DNA from: Acidobacterium sp.
GTDB taxonomy: Bacteria > Acidobacteriota > Terriglobia > Terriglobales > Acidobacteriaceae
DNA length: 47,108 nucleotides
Direction of reading: 5' to 3'
Assembly: GCA_003131625.1 (NCBI GenBank)
Contig: PKVY01000035.1
Coordinates: 1 to 47,108, forward strand
Numbering within the stretch: position 1 is the first letter of the stretch; each line of letters starts with the position of its first letter. Shown piece by piece: positions 27,591 through 36,071 of the stretch. The position numbers and the translations under genes were made by a program. The notes beneath the pieces are model-generated. The model saw only the letters and a list, made by a program, of their open reading frames with translations. It was not told the origin of the DNA and did not search any database.

Positions 27591-27665
27591 GAAAGGGTTC
27601 TCTCCCTGGCAAAAACTAGCCAACCCAACACCCTATCCGATTCGGGCGTTTGTTGCCGCGTGAAT

Positions 27666-28481
27666 TTAGTGAACCGGCCCCGCTGCATTTTCCAGAACCA
27701 CGTTCGAAAACACCGCCGTATCGGACGTGGTGGGCAGATGCGAGCAGAAGCCGATGCCCACGAAAAAAGGCGCCTCAAGATGAAGCTGGATTGGCGGCCC
27801 GAACTGATGCATCGGCTCGCCTTCGAGGCTCACGAAGAGCGCAAACGAGTCGCCCCGCTTTTCGATCCCAATGCGTTTCGCCATGACCGGCACCAGGCTG
27901 TCAGGCGAAGCGCCGCCTGGTCGCCCGCGACCGCCGATGCGATATTCCATATCCTTCACGCGAACATCTTTCTCGGGCCGCTCGGCCAGGTGGATCATCC
28001 CGAGACCATGCAGCGCGACGATGGCTTCCTGTGAATCGTCGTCGAGGTTTTGGCGGATGACGAGGACAGCGTTGCGATCCCCGTAGCCCTTCGGATCCGG
28101 AAACGCGATGTCAGCTGCCAGCGAGATGTCGCCGGACATCTTCTTCCAGAGGTACCGAAACTCGTCGCGCGTGTACCAGACGTTATAGCCGGCAGAGTTG
28201 ATGGTGTACGCGCCGCTGGTTGCGTCGTAGCTCGCGCTGCCGGGTACGAGTGCGCTGCCGATGTCCGACTGGCCGTCGAAGATGCCGATCGGCGTGGTGA
28301 AATTCGTACTCGGCCGATGGAAGTCAGGCGGCGGCGCAACCTGCGCGTGCGTGGCCGAACCCGGCTGGGCCCAATCCGGCGCCTGCGGAGCGCCCGCGGC
28401 GCTCTGCGCGCCCGCCCACGAGACCCATAGCATCGCGCACACCCCAAAAAGAACGCCCCATCGCCACACAACAGCCTTCAT
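27666..28481 (-). CDS. Secreted concanavalin-like (DUF1349-type) protein
   Basis: 271 residues with a signal peptide (about 1-25, ending AGAQS) and one beta-sandwich domain. Characteristic text: IFDGQSDIGSALVPGSASYD, WYTRDEFRYLWKKMSGDISL and DGLxxx-like SFALFVSLEGEPM. The pattern resembles DUF1349/laminin-G-like domains that acidobacteria often attach to TolB-like proteins. A carbohydrate-binding role is possible. It lies upstream of fadB on the same strand with a 75-bp gap and is divergent from the DUF2141 gene. Confidence 0.6.
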   Translation of the reverse strand: MKAVVWRWGVLFGVCAMLWVSWAGAQSAAGAPQAPDWAQPGSATHAQVAPPPDFHRPSTNFTTPIGIFDGQSDIGSALVPGSASYDATSGAYTINSAGYNVWYTRDEFRYLWKKMSGDISLAADIAFPDPKGYGDRNAVLVIRQNLDDDSQEAIVALHGLGMIHLAERPEKDVRVKDMEYRIGGRGRPGGASPDSLVPVMAKRIGIEKRGDSFALFVSLEGEPMHQFGPPIQLHLEAPFFVGIGFCSHLPTTSDTAVFSNVVLENAAGPVH

Positions 28482-28575
28482 ACCGCGTCTTCCTCGAACC
28501 GGATTGTAGCGCCCTGCAGACCCACGTTTTACAATCGCGTGACGTTCCTGCAGTCACCACAGACGTCCAACCCTT

Positions 28576-29061
28576 GTGATCGCGCAAGTCACCGCCCATT
28601 GGCTGGCCTTACTCCTCGTCCTGTCGACCGCGCAGGTTTCCCCGCAGCGCGACCCGCGAGGTCACTACGCAGCCCCCGTTCCAGGCCAGCCTCTCTGCAC
28701 GCTGCAAGTTCACGTCACCGGGTTTCGCAACAATAAGGGCACCGCAGGCGGTGTGGTTTTTTCCTCTCCTGCCGGATGGCCGAGCGACCGGTCGAAAGCG
28801 GTCGTGCAGGGAGGCTTTCCCATCGCCAATCGACAGGCGACGGAAATCTTTCAGGTGGCTCCAGGCCGCTATGGAGTCGTCGTGATCCACGACGAAAACT
28901 CCAACATGAAGCTGGACCGGAATTTCTTCGGAATCCCCAAAGAGGGATTCGGATTCTCCCATAATCCCGGTGTATTTTGGTCGGCGCCGTCGTTTCAGTC
29001 CGCAGTTGTGCCGGTGGCGTGTCCCGCGACACAGATCGAGATCAGGCTGATTTACAAATGA
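28576..29061 (+). CDS. DUF2141 family exported protein
   Basis: 161 residues, GTG start. An N-terminal signal peptide (about residues 6-20) is followed by a DUF2141 domain: LQVHVTGFRNNKGTAGGVVF, VAPGRYGVVVIHDENSNMKL, and FFGIPKEGFGFSHNP. The Asp/Asn-rich DENSNMKLDRN loop suggests calcium binding. No convincing ribosome binding site precedes the GTG, so the exact start is uncertain. The DUF2141 family is periplasmic and of unknown function. Confidence 0.82.
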   Translation: MIAQVTAHWLALLLVLSTAQVSPQRDPRGHYAAPVPGQPLCTLQVHVTGFRNNKGTAGGVVFSSPAGWPSDRSKAVVQGGFPIANRQATEIFQVAPGRYGVVVIHDENSNMKLDRNFFGIPKEGFGFSHNPGVFWSAPSFQSAVVPVACPATQIEIRLIYK

Positions 29062-29085
29062 CGCGCCGCAAGGTCCGCGAGCGAA

Positions 29086-29403
29086 TCAGGCTGCCGTACC
29101 GCCTGCACTGGTGGCCTGCGTGTTGCCGCTGGGATTCACCAGGTCGCGCAATTCTTTGCTGGGCTTGAAGTAGGGAACCTTCTTGGCCGGAACCTCGACC
29201 TTGGTGCCGGTTTTGGGATTGCGTCCAATGCGCGGCTTGCGCTGACGAATGCGGAAGCTGCCAAAGCCGCGAATCTCGATTTTGTCGCCGGACTTGAGCG
29301 CTCCGATGACCGAATCGAAAATGGTCTCCACAATGGTTTCACTGTCGCGTCGCGTCAGATCGCCCAGTTTCGTCACTTCCTCAACAAGATCGGCTTTCGT
29401 CAT
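29086..29403 (-). CDS. HU/IHF-family nucleoid DNA-binding protein
   Basis: 105 residues from ATG 29403: MTKADLVEEVTKLGDLTRRD, GDKIEIRGFGSFRIRQRKPR and GRNPKTGTKVEVPAKKVPYF. The beta-arm RNPKTG carries the DNA-intercalating proline; the length and the IRGFGSF/RKPR residues are closer to IHF than to HU. The tail after residue 91 is an extra Ser/Thr/Ala extension. The open frame extends upstream to 29478 but overlaps the promoter. It bends DNA by family. Confidence 0.92.
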   Translation of the reverse strand: MTKADLVEEVTKLGDLTRRDSETIVETIFDSVIGALKSGDKIEIRGFGSFRIRQRKPRIGRNPKTGTKVEVPAKKVPYFKPSKELRDLVNPSGNTQATSAGGTAA

Positions 29404-29443
29404 AGTGGGGGTTGCTCCGATTTGGGTTTGCCCTCTGTCCAAC

Positions 29444-29472
29444 ATAGTAGATGCAATCTCTTTGGCTTGCAA
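29444..29472 (-). promoter_or_regulatory. Sigma70-like promoter of the HU/IHF gene
   Basis: On the minus strand TTGCAA (29467-29472), a 17-base spacer and TACTAT (29444-29449). The start point would be about 34 bases before the ATG at 29403. Confidence 0.55.
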
Positions 29473-29568
29473 AGTCAAGGATTTGCGGGATTTTTAGCCG
29501 GACCTCGCCCCAGCCCGTAACCCCGCCCCTTCCCCCTGCGAAACCCGCTGGAAGCCTCGCCAACCCCT

Positions 29569-30540
29569 TCAGCGCCACAGGAAATAGAACCCGGCGTGCC
29601 GCTCCACCAGTTTGCTCGGCTGGTGGATGAGATCGTCGGTGTTCGAAACGAGATCCCAAAAGGTCTTGTGACGAATCTGCGGTTTCACCACGCTGGGCTC
29701 GCCCGAAATTCCCACTGATTTCGCAGTTTCGAGCAGCGCAACGCGAAACCCGCCCTCTTTGTCGATCAGGTGCAGCGGCACCGCCTGCTCGCCGGTCCAA
29801 ACCTGTCCTGTAGCCAGCGTCTTGATATCGCCGGCTGGCAGATGACGGCCATTCGCGACATCCGCGATGAACTGGCCGTACATGTTGTCCACCAGTCCCT
29901 GGAAATAGACCCGTTCCTCCGGCGTCATTGCGTGCGATGGATCACCGGCGTCCTTCAGCGTGCCGGCATGGATGACTTCAGGCTTCAGTTTGGCCCACGT
30001 CAACAGATCGCCGTAGTTGGTCCACTCCATGATGACCCCGACGGAACCGACCACGCTGGCGTCGTTGGCGTAGATTTTGCTGGTGGCCGATGCAATGTAG
30101 TAAGCGCCGCTGGCGCCGACGCTCTCAATCGACGCCACGATCGGCTTCTTCTTCTCGTCGCGAATGCGCAGGACCTCGTGGTAAATCTCCTGCGAAGGCG
30201 CGGCCGCGCCGCCTGGCGAGTCGATGTGCAGGATGATGGCCTTGATGGAGCTATCCTGGTCGTACTTGCGCAGTTGGTCGACGGTGGTATCGGCGGAGAG
30301 GATTTCACCATCGATGTCGATAACGCCGATGTTGTCGTCGCCGAGGGAAGAGAAGCCGTCGTCCTCGCCGCCGAGTGCCCGCGCCGCCGTATACATGAGC
30401 AGCGAGGCGACCAGCACAAAGGCCAGCACGAGGCCGCCGCCGACTACGAACCAGATCCAAACGCGTCGTCGGCGAGGCGCAGGGACCACGGTGGCAGAGG
30501 GTTGCGGAGCGCTGGGAACGGGTGTAAGTGGCTCTTCCAT
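29569..30540 (-). CDS. sppA: Signal peptide peptidase SppA, short (36K) type
   Basis: 323 residues from ATG 30540. A Pro-rich, basic cytoplasmic start precedes one transmembrane helix (about 28-52) and the S49 serine protease domain. The catalytic dyad is visible: Ser144 in SVGASGAYYIA and Lys196 in GTLKDAGDPSHAMTPEER. HIDSPGGAAAPSQEIY (105-120) is the usual nucleotide-like SPGG strand. It degrades cleaved signal peptides in the membrane. The Ser-Lys spacing matches the single-domain Bacillus/archaeal enzyme and not the double-length E. coli enzyme. It is divergent from the glycosyltransferase gene. Confidence 0.93.
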   Translation of the reverse strand: MEEPLTPVPSAPQPSATVVPAPRRRRVWIWFVVGGGLVLAFVLVASLLMYTAARALGGEDDGFSSLGDDNIGVIDIDGEILSADTTVDQLRKYDQDSSIKAIILHIDSPGGAAAPSQEIYHEVLRIRDEKKKPIVASIESVGASGAYYIASATSKIYANDASVVGSVGVIMEWTNYGDLLTWAKLKPEVIHAGTLKDAGDPSHAMTPEERVYFQGLVDNMYGQFIADVANGRHLPAGDIKTLATGQVWTGEQAVPLHLIDKEGGFRVALLETAKSVGISGEPSVVKPQIRHKTFWDLVSNTDDLIHQPSKLVERHAGFYFLWR

Positions 30541-30686
30541 AAGGGCGAGTTTAGCACTGGCCTCACCCTGATTGGGTGCTGGCCGCTGCGAGGGGAATCG
30601 GCGTATGATTATCAATACATTCCCCTGTATAGTCTGAGTCTTTTTGCGACTACGGCGTTTTTGCCGGGTCTAATACGCAGTGGTTT

Positions 30687-31475
30687 GTGTGGCAAAATAA
30701 AACGATTGAGCCAAACGTGGCACCTCAATACACCATCGTGATTCCGGCGTATAACGAAAGCGCTCGCATCGGGCGCGCGCTCGCTGAAGTTCTGCGCACC
30801 CTCGACGAGAAGCACTGGAACGCCGAAGTGCTGGTGGTGAACGACGGCTCGACCGATAACACCGCGGCCATCGTCGCATCGTTCGTGGCGAAAGACCCTC
30901 GCGTGCGGCTGCTCCAGAACGGCGCCAATCGCGGCAAGGGCTACAGCGTGCGCAATGGGCTGCTGCACGGCAGCGGCAACATCGTCATGTTCACCGACGC
31001 CGACCTTTCTTCGCCCATGCCCGAAGCGGAGCGGCTGTTCGCGGCCATCCGCGACGGCGCCGATGTGGCCATCGGCTCGCGGTGGCTCGGGACAAGCCGG
31101 CAGACCATCCATCAGCCCCTCTACCGGCAGTTTTTTGGGCGCTGCTTCAACCTCGTCACCCGGATGATTATGCGGCTGCCGTTCGCCGACACGCAGTGCG
31201 GCTTCAAGGCCTTCCGGCGCGGCGCGGCCCTGACCATCTTCCGGCTGCAGCGCATCGAGCGCTGGGGCTTCGATCCCGAGATTCTCTTCATCGCCCTCAA
31301 GCGCGGCTACAACATCAAAGAGGTTCCGGTCACCTGGGGCCACGACGAGCGGTCCCGCATCAGCTACCTCCGCGACGGCCTCAAGATGCTGGAAGAGCTG
31401 GTGTACGTCCGCTGGAACTCGCTGGTCGGTGTCTACAACCGCGACGTGTCCGATCTGGCCCCCGAACGCGGATAG
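30687..31475 (+). CDS. Family 2 glycosyltransferase, dolichyl/polyprenyl-phosphate sugar synthase-like
   Basis: 262 residues, GTG start. GT-A fold motifs: YTIVIPAYNESARIGRAL, VVNDGSTDNT, NRGKGYSVRNG and the metal-binding FTDADLSSPMPEAERL. QCGFKAFRRGAA and WGFDPEIL belong to the DPM1/ALG5-like GT2 subgroup, which moves a sugar from a nucleotide to polyprenyl phosphate on the cytoplasmic face. No C-terminal membrane helix is present, so it is a peripheral enzyme. The exact sugar is unknown. Confidence 0.9.
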   Translation: MWQNKTIEPNVAPQYTIVIPAYNESARIGRALAEVLRTLDEKHWNAEVLVVNDGSTDNTAAIVASFVAKDPRVRLLQNGANRGKGYSVRNGLLHGSGNIVMFTDADLSSPMPEAERLFAAIRDGADVAIGSRWLGTSRQTIHQPLYRQFFGRCFNLVTRMIMRLPFADTQCGFKAFRRGAALTIFRLQRIERWGFDPEILFIALKRGYNIKEVPVTWGHDERSRISYLRDGLKMLEELVYVRWNSLVGVYNRDVSDLAPERG

Positions 31476-32085
31476 CTGCACAGCCCCCAGAGCACCGAGA
31501 ATCAGCCATCCCGGGGGTTTCCGCTATTCCCGCCAAATGTGGAAAAATTGTCAAGCTTTTCGCGCACGGTACGAAAGTGTTCTCTCTGATTCCACACGGC
31601 CTCCATCCTTATACCCTCAAAGAATTTTGGCCGATTTTTAGGCTGGACTTGGTATTCTGATAATAGAGGGTAAGAACAAAAAAGGCTCAGCCACACGGCT
31701 GGGCCTTTCTCTTTCTGGCACGCATGAACACGCTTCGCTTCAATCCGCTGCTGGCTACTGGCTCCCGGCTACACGCTCCCTGCGATCGTTCCATCCCAGG
31801 CCCTCTTCCGCCGAAGTACTTTCGATCCAAATGCGTAGACAGTTCCTGGTTTGCTTTCAGATACATCCATGCCACTTCCTGGCCAACCCGCCGATACCCA
31901 GCCGACCCCCCGCCCAAAAGCCCGCGGCAAGTCGTTTGTCTTCAGGAGGATGCCACAGTCCAAAACAGCCCTCCTGCAAACCACGCAGATGCAACAACTT
32001 GCCACAGTCCCATACCCTGGGGGGCGTGGCCTCCTGAACGGGGGAAGCGCCATGCCAGTTCAGGCGCGCGAGCGGGAGCCGAGAA
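31476..32085. other. 610-bp gene-free region
   Basis: No reading frame here looks protein-coding. It holds a GATAAT box (31659-31664), a hairpin terminator at 31683-31706, a GCTAC/GGCTCCCGGCTAC-like tract near 31750, and three copies of the word TGCCAC(A/T) near 31870, 31953 and 32001. It may contain a short RNA or be decayed intergenic sequence. Confidence 0.5.
31683..31706. terminator. Bidirectional terminator
   Basis: Stem AGGCTCAGCC (31683-31692) / GGCTGGGCCT (31697-31706) with loop ACAC and one G-T pair. T-rich tracts follow on both sides: TTCTCTTTCT on the plus strand and TTTTTTGTTCTT on the minus strand. Confidence 0.8.
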
Positions 32086-33468
32086 TCAGTTCATATTCCC
32101 GGAAATCGGCCGTGCGTCAAGGTTCAGCGGATGGGCCTCGGTGTTGAAGACGGTTTTGTGCAAATCGATGCGGTCGGGGTCGGCGAGAAGCAGGTAGAGG
32201 TACTTGAGAGTTTCGGCGAAGAAGAAACTCTCCATGTCGTCGCGCTGGGCCTTCGTTTCGACGCTGGAGAGCGCGGCGAATGCTGATGGAGTGCGGCAGT
32301 ATTGGACGATGCTGGAGTAGAAGGTCATGCCCATCTGGCGGTACTTGGGGTCGCGGGTGAAGTAGTAAAGGTAGTAGGCCGATTCGATGTTTTCGGGCCG
32401 GAGTTCGTAACCGGGACTGAGATCTTTCATGGTGGAGTAGTCGATCAGCTCGGGCTCGATGCCAAAGGCGGTCCACATTTTGTAGTTGGAATCCTGGAGG
32501 CGGCGGGCGCGATCGAGATCGCCGGAAAGCGCGAGTTCAGCGGGGAAGAAGGCAGCAAGGGCTCCGTATTCGGTGCCGGTGCGAGCGCCGGTGGTGCGGT
32601 CAGCTTCGCCGTACCAGAAGCTGGTCGTGCCGTCGGCATTTGTCACAGTCTGGGCGACGTATTGGTTGAGAGCGGCTACGCTCTGCTCCCACATGCGATG
32701 GCAGTCCTCATCGCCGAAGAGCTTCCAGGCTTTGAGCATGTATTCGTAGAAGGAGTCGGAGCCGCCGTTGATGTTGGCGGTGTTGCCGGTCCATTGGCCG
32801 GTGCGGACGTTAATCTCGTCGCCGAAAAGCCCGATAGCGGAGCGGCGGTTGTAGAGCTCGACCATGGCGCGCTTGGCCTTGTCGTAGTAAATGGGCTTGT
32901 GGGTGAGCTTGCTGAGCGTGCCGAACTCGAGCAGAAGCGTGCCGATTTCCGCAGGATTAGTGTCTTCGCCGCGAACCGCGCCGGTTTTCAGGTTGACGTT
33001 GACATACGGCATGCCGGTGGGCGAGTTGAAGGCGGGCAGAAGCCGGGTGCCGAGGTCATCGGCGAGCGCGAGCAGGAGTGGATCGCCGGTGAGCTCATAG
33101 GAACTCTGCAGTGCACCGAGCAGGCGAATGGTGATCTCGAAGTTCTTGACGTAGATGTCTTTGTCGAAGGAAAGATGGGTGTCGATGTAGCGGCGGTCTT
33201 CGTCAGCCTGCTGGTTGAGGCCCACCAGGATCATGGTGTCGAGCGCGTCGACGGGGGTCATGAGAAGGGACGAGCCGTACCAGTCGAAGGGCTGGTTGGT
33301 GAGAGGGCGGAGCTCGTCGTGACCCCAGGCGTATTGGCGGTAGCTGTTCCAGGCGTGCAGGAACTGCTCGCGGATCTGAGTAGCCATTTCCGGCTGCGAG
33401 GGGACGGGGGTGGTTTGGGGAATGGCGAGGGCGGGAAGGAGGAGCAGGAAGAGAACAAATTTGAACAT
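32086..33468 (-). CDS. Glycoside hydrolase family 47 (class I alpha-mannosidase)
   Basis: 460 residues with a signal peptide (about 1-18). The fold is the GH47 (alpha/alpha)7 barrel: FLHAWNSYRQYAWGHDELRP, DALDTMILVGL, PRxx-like NFEITIRLLGAL, GGSDSFYEYMLKAWKLFGDE, ELRPENIESAYYLYYFTRDP, ETLKYLYLLLADPD, and the calcium-binding Thr of TEAHPLNLD near the C-terminus. Family members trim alpha-1,2-mannose and are mainly eukaryotic (ER/Golgi); bacterial copies are uncommon. Here the enzyme is probably periplasmic or secreted and acts on mannose-rich glycans. It lies 45 bp downstream of the DUF2442 gene. Confidence 0.9.
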   Translation of the reverse strand: MFKFVLFLLLLPALAIPQTTPVPSQPEMATQIREQFLHAWNSYRQYAWGHDELRPLTNQPFDWYGSSLLMTPVDALDTMILVGLNQQADEDRRYIDTHLSFDKDIYVKNFEITIRLLGALQSSYELTGDPLLLALADDLGTRLLPAFNSPTGMPYVNVNLKTGAVRGEDTNPAEIGTLLLEFGTLSKLTHKPIYYDKAKRAMVELYNRRSAIGLFGDEINVRTGQWTGNTANINGGSDSFYEYMLKAWKLFGDEDCHRMWEQSVAALNQYVAQTVTNADGTTSFWYGEADRTTGARTGTEYGALAAFFPAELALSGDLDRARRLQDSNYKMWTAFGIEPELIDYSTMKDLSPGYELRPENIESAYYLYYFTRDPKYRQMGMTFYSSIVQYCRTPSAFAALSSVETKAQRDDMESFFFAETLKYLYLLLADPDRIDLHKTVFNTEAHPLNLDARPISGNMN

Positions 33469-33513
33469 GGCGGTCTGAGGGAGATGGTAGCGGAAGCGGT
33501 GAATGATGCGAGT

Positions 33514-33948
33514 TCAGCTGGCGATGGCGAGTTTGCGGGGGCGTCCGCCTTTGCGTCCATTAACGCGCGCAGATTTGCGCTTGGCGGGGCTGGTCGCAAC
33601 GCCGCCGCGTCGGCCGATCTCGGCCATCCATTGCCGGGTGCCGTAGATGTCACGGAGAAGGTTGGGGACGTAGTGGTCGAGATCGAGAGCGGGCCACTGG
33701 AGTCCTGTTCCTCTGCCGGTGATCCTGACCTGGGCGATTTGGGTGCGGCTGGCGTGCTGGAGTCCCTGGATGTTTTCGATGGGGATGGCGCGGCGCTGGC
33801 CATTGCTCAGTTTGAGAATGAGCAGGTTCAGGCCGGGACCGGGCTTGTAATCTGCCGCGATGACGCGGGGTTCGTCGGAGAGTTTTGCGGCGAAGGCGAT
33901 AGCTCGGTCGATTTCGGCGTCGGTGGTGACGACTTTATGTTTGGCCAT
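33514..33948 (-). CDS. DUF2442 domain protein with AT-hook-like tail
   Basis: 144 residues. The first 85 residues match the DUF2442 pattern (ITDAEIDRAIAFA-type start, LLILKLSNGQRRAIPIENIQ, VRITGRGTGLQWPALDLDHY). The C-terminus is basic: AEIGRRGGVATSPAKRKSAR then VNGRKGGRPRKLA, whose GGRPRK core looks like an AT-hook and suggests DNA binding. The gene overlaps the upstream DUF4160 gene by 14 bases. DUF4160 and DUF2442 genes often occur as a pair and have been suggested to be toxin-antitoxin-like; this is not proven. Confidence 0.8.
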   Translation of the reverse strand: MAKHKVVTTDAEIDRAIAFAAKLSDEPRVIAADYKPGPGLNLLILKLSNGQRRAIPIENIQGLQHASRTQIAQVRITGRGTGLQWPALDLDHYVPNLLRDIYGTRQWMAEIGRRGGVATSPAKRKSARVNGRKGGRPRKLAIAS

Positions 33949-34210
33949 GAATTGACTCCCGGAGCGCGACGAGTTCTTCGAAATGAGCCGCCGCGGTATT
34001 CAATATCTTCCTTACGTCGGATCGTTTGGCCGTGGCCGGTCGAACAGGGTCCTTTCGATCGGCGAGGGCGACATTGCCATCACCGCGAAGATCGACGACG
34101 GCCTCCGTTTCGCCCATAAAGCCATGAGTGTGGCGAGGGGGATGGTCGTTGGAATAAACGACGAATCGGACACTATCGAAGTCAGCGAGCTCACGGTCCG
34201 AATAACCCAA
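33935..34210 (-). CDS. DUF4160 domain protein
   Basis: 91 residues from TTG 34210. DUF4160 hallmarks: VRFVVYSNDHPPRHTHGF, EAVVDLRGDGNVALADRKDP and RSDVRKILNTAAAHFEELVA. No ATG lies before the conserved part, so TTG, 11 bp after the recN stop, is the best start; no ribosome binding site is visible, and coupling to recN translation is possible. The frame stays open further upstream but overlaps recN. The stop overlaps the DUF2442 start by 14 bases. Confidence 0.7.
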   Translation of the reverse strand: MGYSDRELADFDSVRFVVYSNDHPPRHTHGFMGETEAVVDLRGDGNVALADRKDPVRPATAKRSDVRKILNTAAAHFEELVALRESIHGQT

Positions 34211-34221
34211 GCAGCATGGGT

Positions 34222-35919
34222 TTAGGATACCACATTTGCGCTGCTTTTCAGCATTTGTTCGGCGTGGCGGAGAGAGGTTTCGGTGACGGTGGCGCCGGAG
34301 ATCATGCGGGCGATCTCTTCGGCGCGTTCCTGGGGGGTGAGCAGGCGGATGGAGGTTTGGGTGCGGCGCTGCTTCTCCTGCTTCTCGATGAGGAGGTGCT
34401 GATCGGCGAAGGCAGCGATCTGCGGAAGGTGGGTGACGCAGAGGACCTGCTGGACGCGCGAGAGGGCTTTGAGTTTCTGGCCGACGGCTTCGGCGGCGCG
34501 GCCTCCGATGCCAATGTCGATTTCGTCGAAAACCAGCGTGCGAGGGATCTGAGTTTTGCGGGAGCGGCCACGATTCGCGCCTTCTTCGACGCTGACTTTG
34601 AGCGCGAGCAACACGCGGGACATTTCGCCGCCGGAAGCGATCTGATCGAGAGGCTGGATCGGCTCGCCTGGATTGGTGGCGATGCGGCACTCGACTGTGT
34701 CCCAACCGTGCGCAGTCCAGGCGGCAGGTTCTTCACTGGGCGTGACCGCGATAGAGAAGCGGGCCTTCATGGCGAGGTCGTTGATCTGGGATTCAGCGAG
34801 CTTCTCGAGCTTTTTAGCGGCGGCGGCACGGTCGGCGGTGACGGCGCGAGCGGCGGTCCGATAAGAGGCAGCCGCCTTTTCGAGGTCCGCACGAAGTGCC
34901 TTGAGGATTTCGTCGCGATTCTCGATTTCGGCGAGCTTGCGCGCGGCTTCTTCGCCGAAAGCGATGACTTCGGCCAGGGTCGAGCCGTATTTGCGCTTGA
35001 GGCGGTCGAGGAGGGCGAGGCGGTTTTCGATTTCGGCGAGGCGCTCTGGCGAAGCGTCGATCCGATCGGCGTAATCGCGGACGGTGGCGCTGATGTCCTG
35101 GACGATGGCGCGAGTGGAGGCGAGCTGCTGGGCTGGTTCGGCAAAGGCCACGTCGTAGCGGGCGAGTTCTTCGAGGTGCTTTTGCGCGGCCTGGAGTGTG
35201 GATTCGGCCGAGATGTCGTCATCGTAGAGGACGTTGTTGACGCTGGTGGCGGCGGCGTGGAGCTTTTCCGCATTGGCGAGAACGCGCTTCTCGGTTTCGA
35301 GGGCTTCGTCTTCGCCGGCTTCGGGTGCGGCGGACTGGATTTCACGGGCCTGGAAGCTCCAGAGGTCGGCGAGGCGGAGGCGATCCTGCTCGTCATGCTC
35401 GAGTTCGGTGAGGCGGTTCTGGATATCGCGCCAGCGGGAGAAGGCGTCGGAGGCGGCGTCAGTGGAGACAGCGCCGAAGCGGTCGAGGAGGATGCGCTGC
35501 TGGGCGGGATCGAAGCCGGAGACGGTTTCTGACTGCGCGTGGACGAGGGCGAGCTCGGGAGCGAGAGCGCGAAGGACGGCGACGGTGGCGGGCTGGTTGT
35601 TGACGTAGACGCGACCCTTGCCGTCAGCGAGGATTTCGCGGCGGAGGATGACCTGGTCGGCATCCATGTCGATGCCGTTGGCTTCGAGGATGAGCTCGGC
35701 GCCTGGCGTGGATTCGAAGACGCAGGAGAGGACGGCGCGATCGGATCCGTGGCGGATGACGCCGGTAGAGGCTTTCTGGCCCATGAGGAGGGCGAGGGCG
35801 TCGACGAGGATGGATTTGCCGGCGCCGGTTTCTCCCGTGAGGAGATTGAGGCCGGGACCAAAGCCGGCGATGGCGTGATCGATGACGGCGTAGTTCTCGG
35901 CTCGGAGTTCGAGCAGCAT
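34222..35919 (-). CDS. recN: DNA repair protein RecN
   Basis: 565 residues, an SMC-like ATPase acting at double-strand breaks. Walker A GETGAGKS (29-36) with the RecN start MLLELRAENYAVIDHA, central coiled coil (about 150-360), signature SGGEMSRVLLALK, Walker B LVFDEIDIGIGG and the D-loop/His switch VTHLPQIAAFAD. It is full length. The ATG is preceded on the coding strand by a C-rich repeat (complement of GGGTACAG copies) with no purine-rich ribosome binding site. Confidence 0.95.
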   Translation of the reverse strand: MLLELRAENYAVIDHAIAGFGPGLNLLTGETGAGKSILVDALALLMGQKASTGVIRHGSDRAVLSCVFESTPGAELILEANGIDMDADQVILRREILADGKGRVYVNNQPATVAVLRALAPELALVHAQSETVSGFDPAQQRILLDRFGAVSTDAASDAFSRWRDIQNRLTELEHDEQDRLRLADLWSFQAREIQSAAPEAGEDEALETEKRVLANAEKLHAAATSVNNVLYDDDISAESTLQAAQKHLEELARYDVAFAEPAQQLASTRAIVQDISATVRDYADRIDASPERLAEIENRLALLDRLKRKYGSTLAEVIAFGEEAARKLAEIENRDEILKALRADLEKAAASYRTAARAVTADRAAAAKKLEKLAESQINDLAMKARFSIAVTPSEEPAAWTAHGWDTVECRIATNPGEPIQPLDQIASGGEMSRVLLALKVSVEEGANRGRSRKTQIPRTLVFDEIDIGIGGRAAEAVGQKLKALSRVQQVLCVTHLPQIAAFADQHLLIEKQEKQRRTQTSIRLLTPQERAEEIARMISGATVTETSLRHAEQMLKSSANVVS

Positions 35920-35961
35920 GGGAGTACAGGGTACAGGGTACAGAGGGCAGGGTACAGAGGG
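35920..35961 (+). repeat. G-rich repeat (GGGTACAG type), predicted G-quadruplex
   Basis: Six GGG tracts (35920, 35929, 35936, 35945, 35950, 35959) with loops of 6, 4, 6, 2 and 6 bases, meeting the usual G3-loop1-7 quadruplex rule. Repeat unit GGGTACAG or GGGTACAGA. It directly abuts the recN start codon. Confidence 0.7.
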
Positions 35962-36071
35962 TGGAAGACGGGCACAGAGCCCCGGGTGAAGGCACCGAGT
36001 ACAGGGCCGGGTGCGTTCGGCAATGACAAGTTTATGCGGGCGGTTGCTGTTTTGGGGTTAGTAACGGTCTA

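Noticed and set aside
32302-34119. 605-codon open frame on the plus strand
   Set aside because: It runs antisense to GH47 and DUF2442, lacks motifs and has the Gly/Val/Glu/Asp-rich composition typical of frames opposite GC-rich genes.
34216-35532. 438-codon open frame on the plus strand
   Set aside because: Antisense to recN, which has full motifs; low-complexity Gly/Glu/Asp composition, no recognisable domain.
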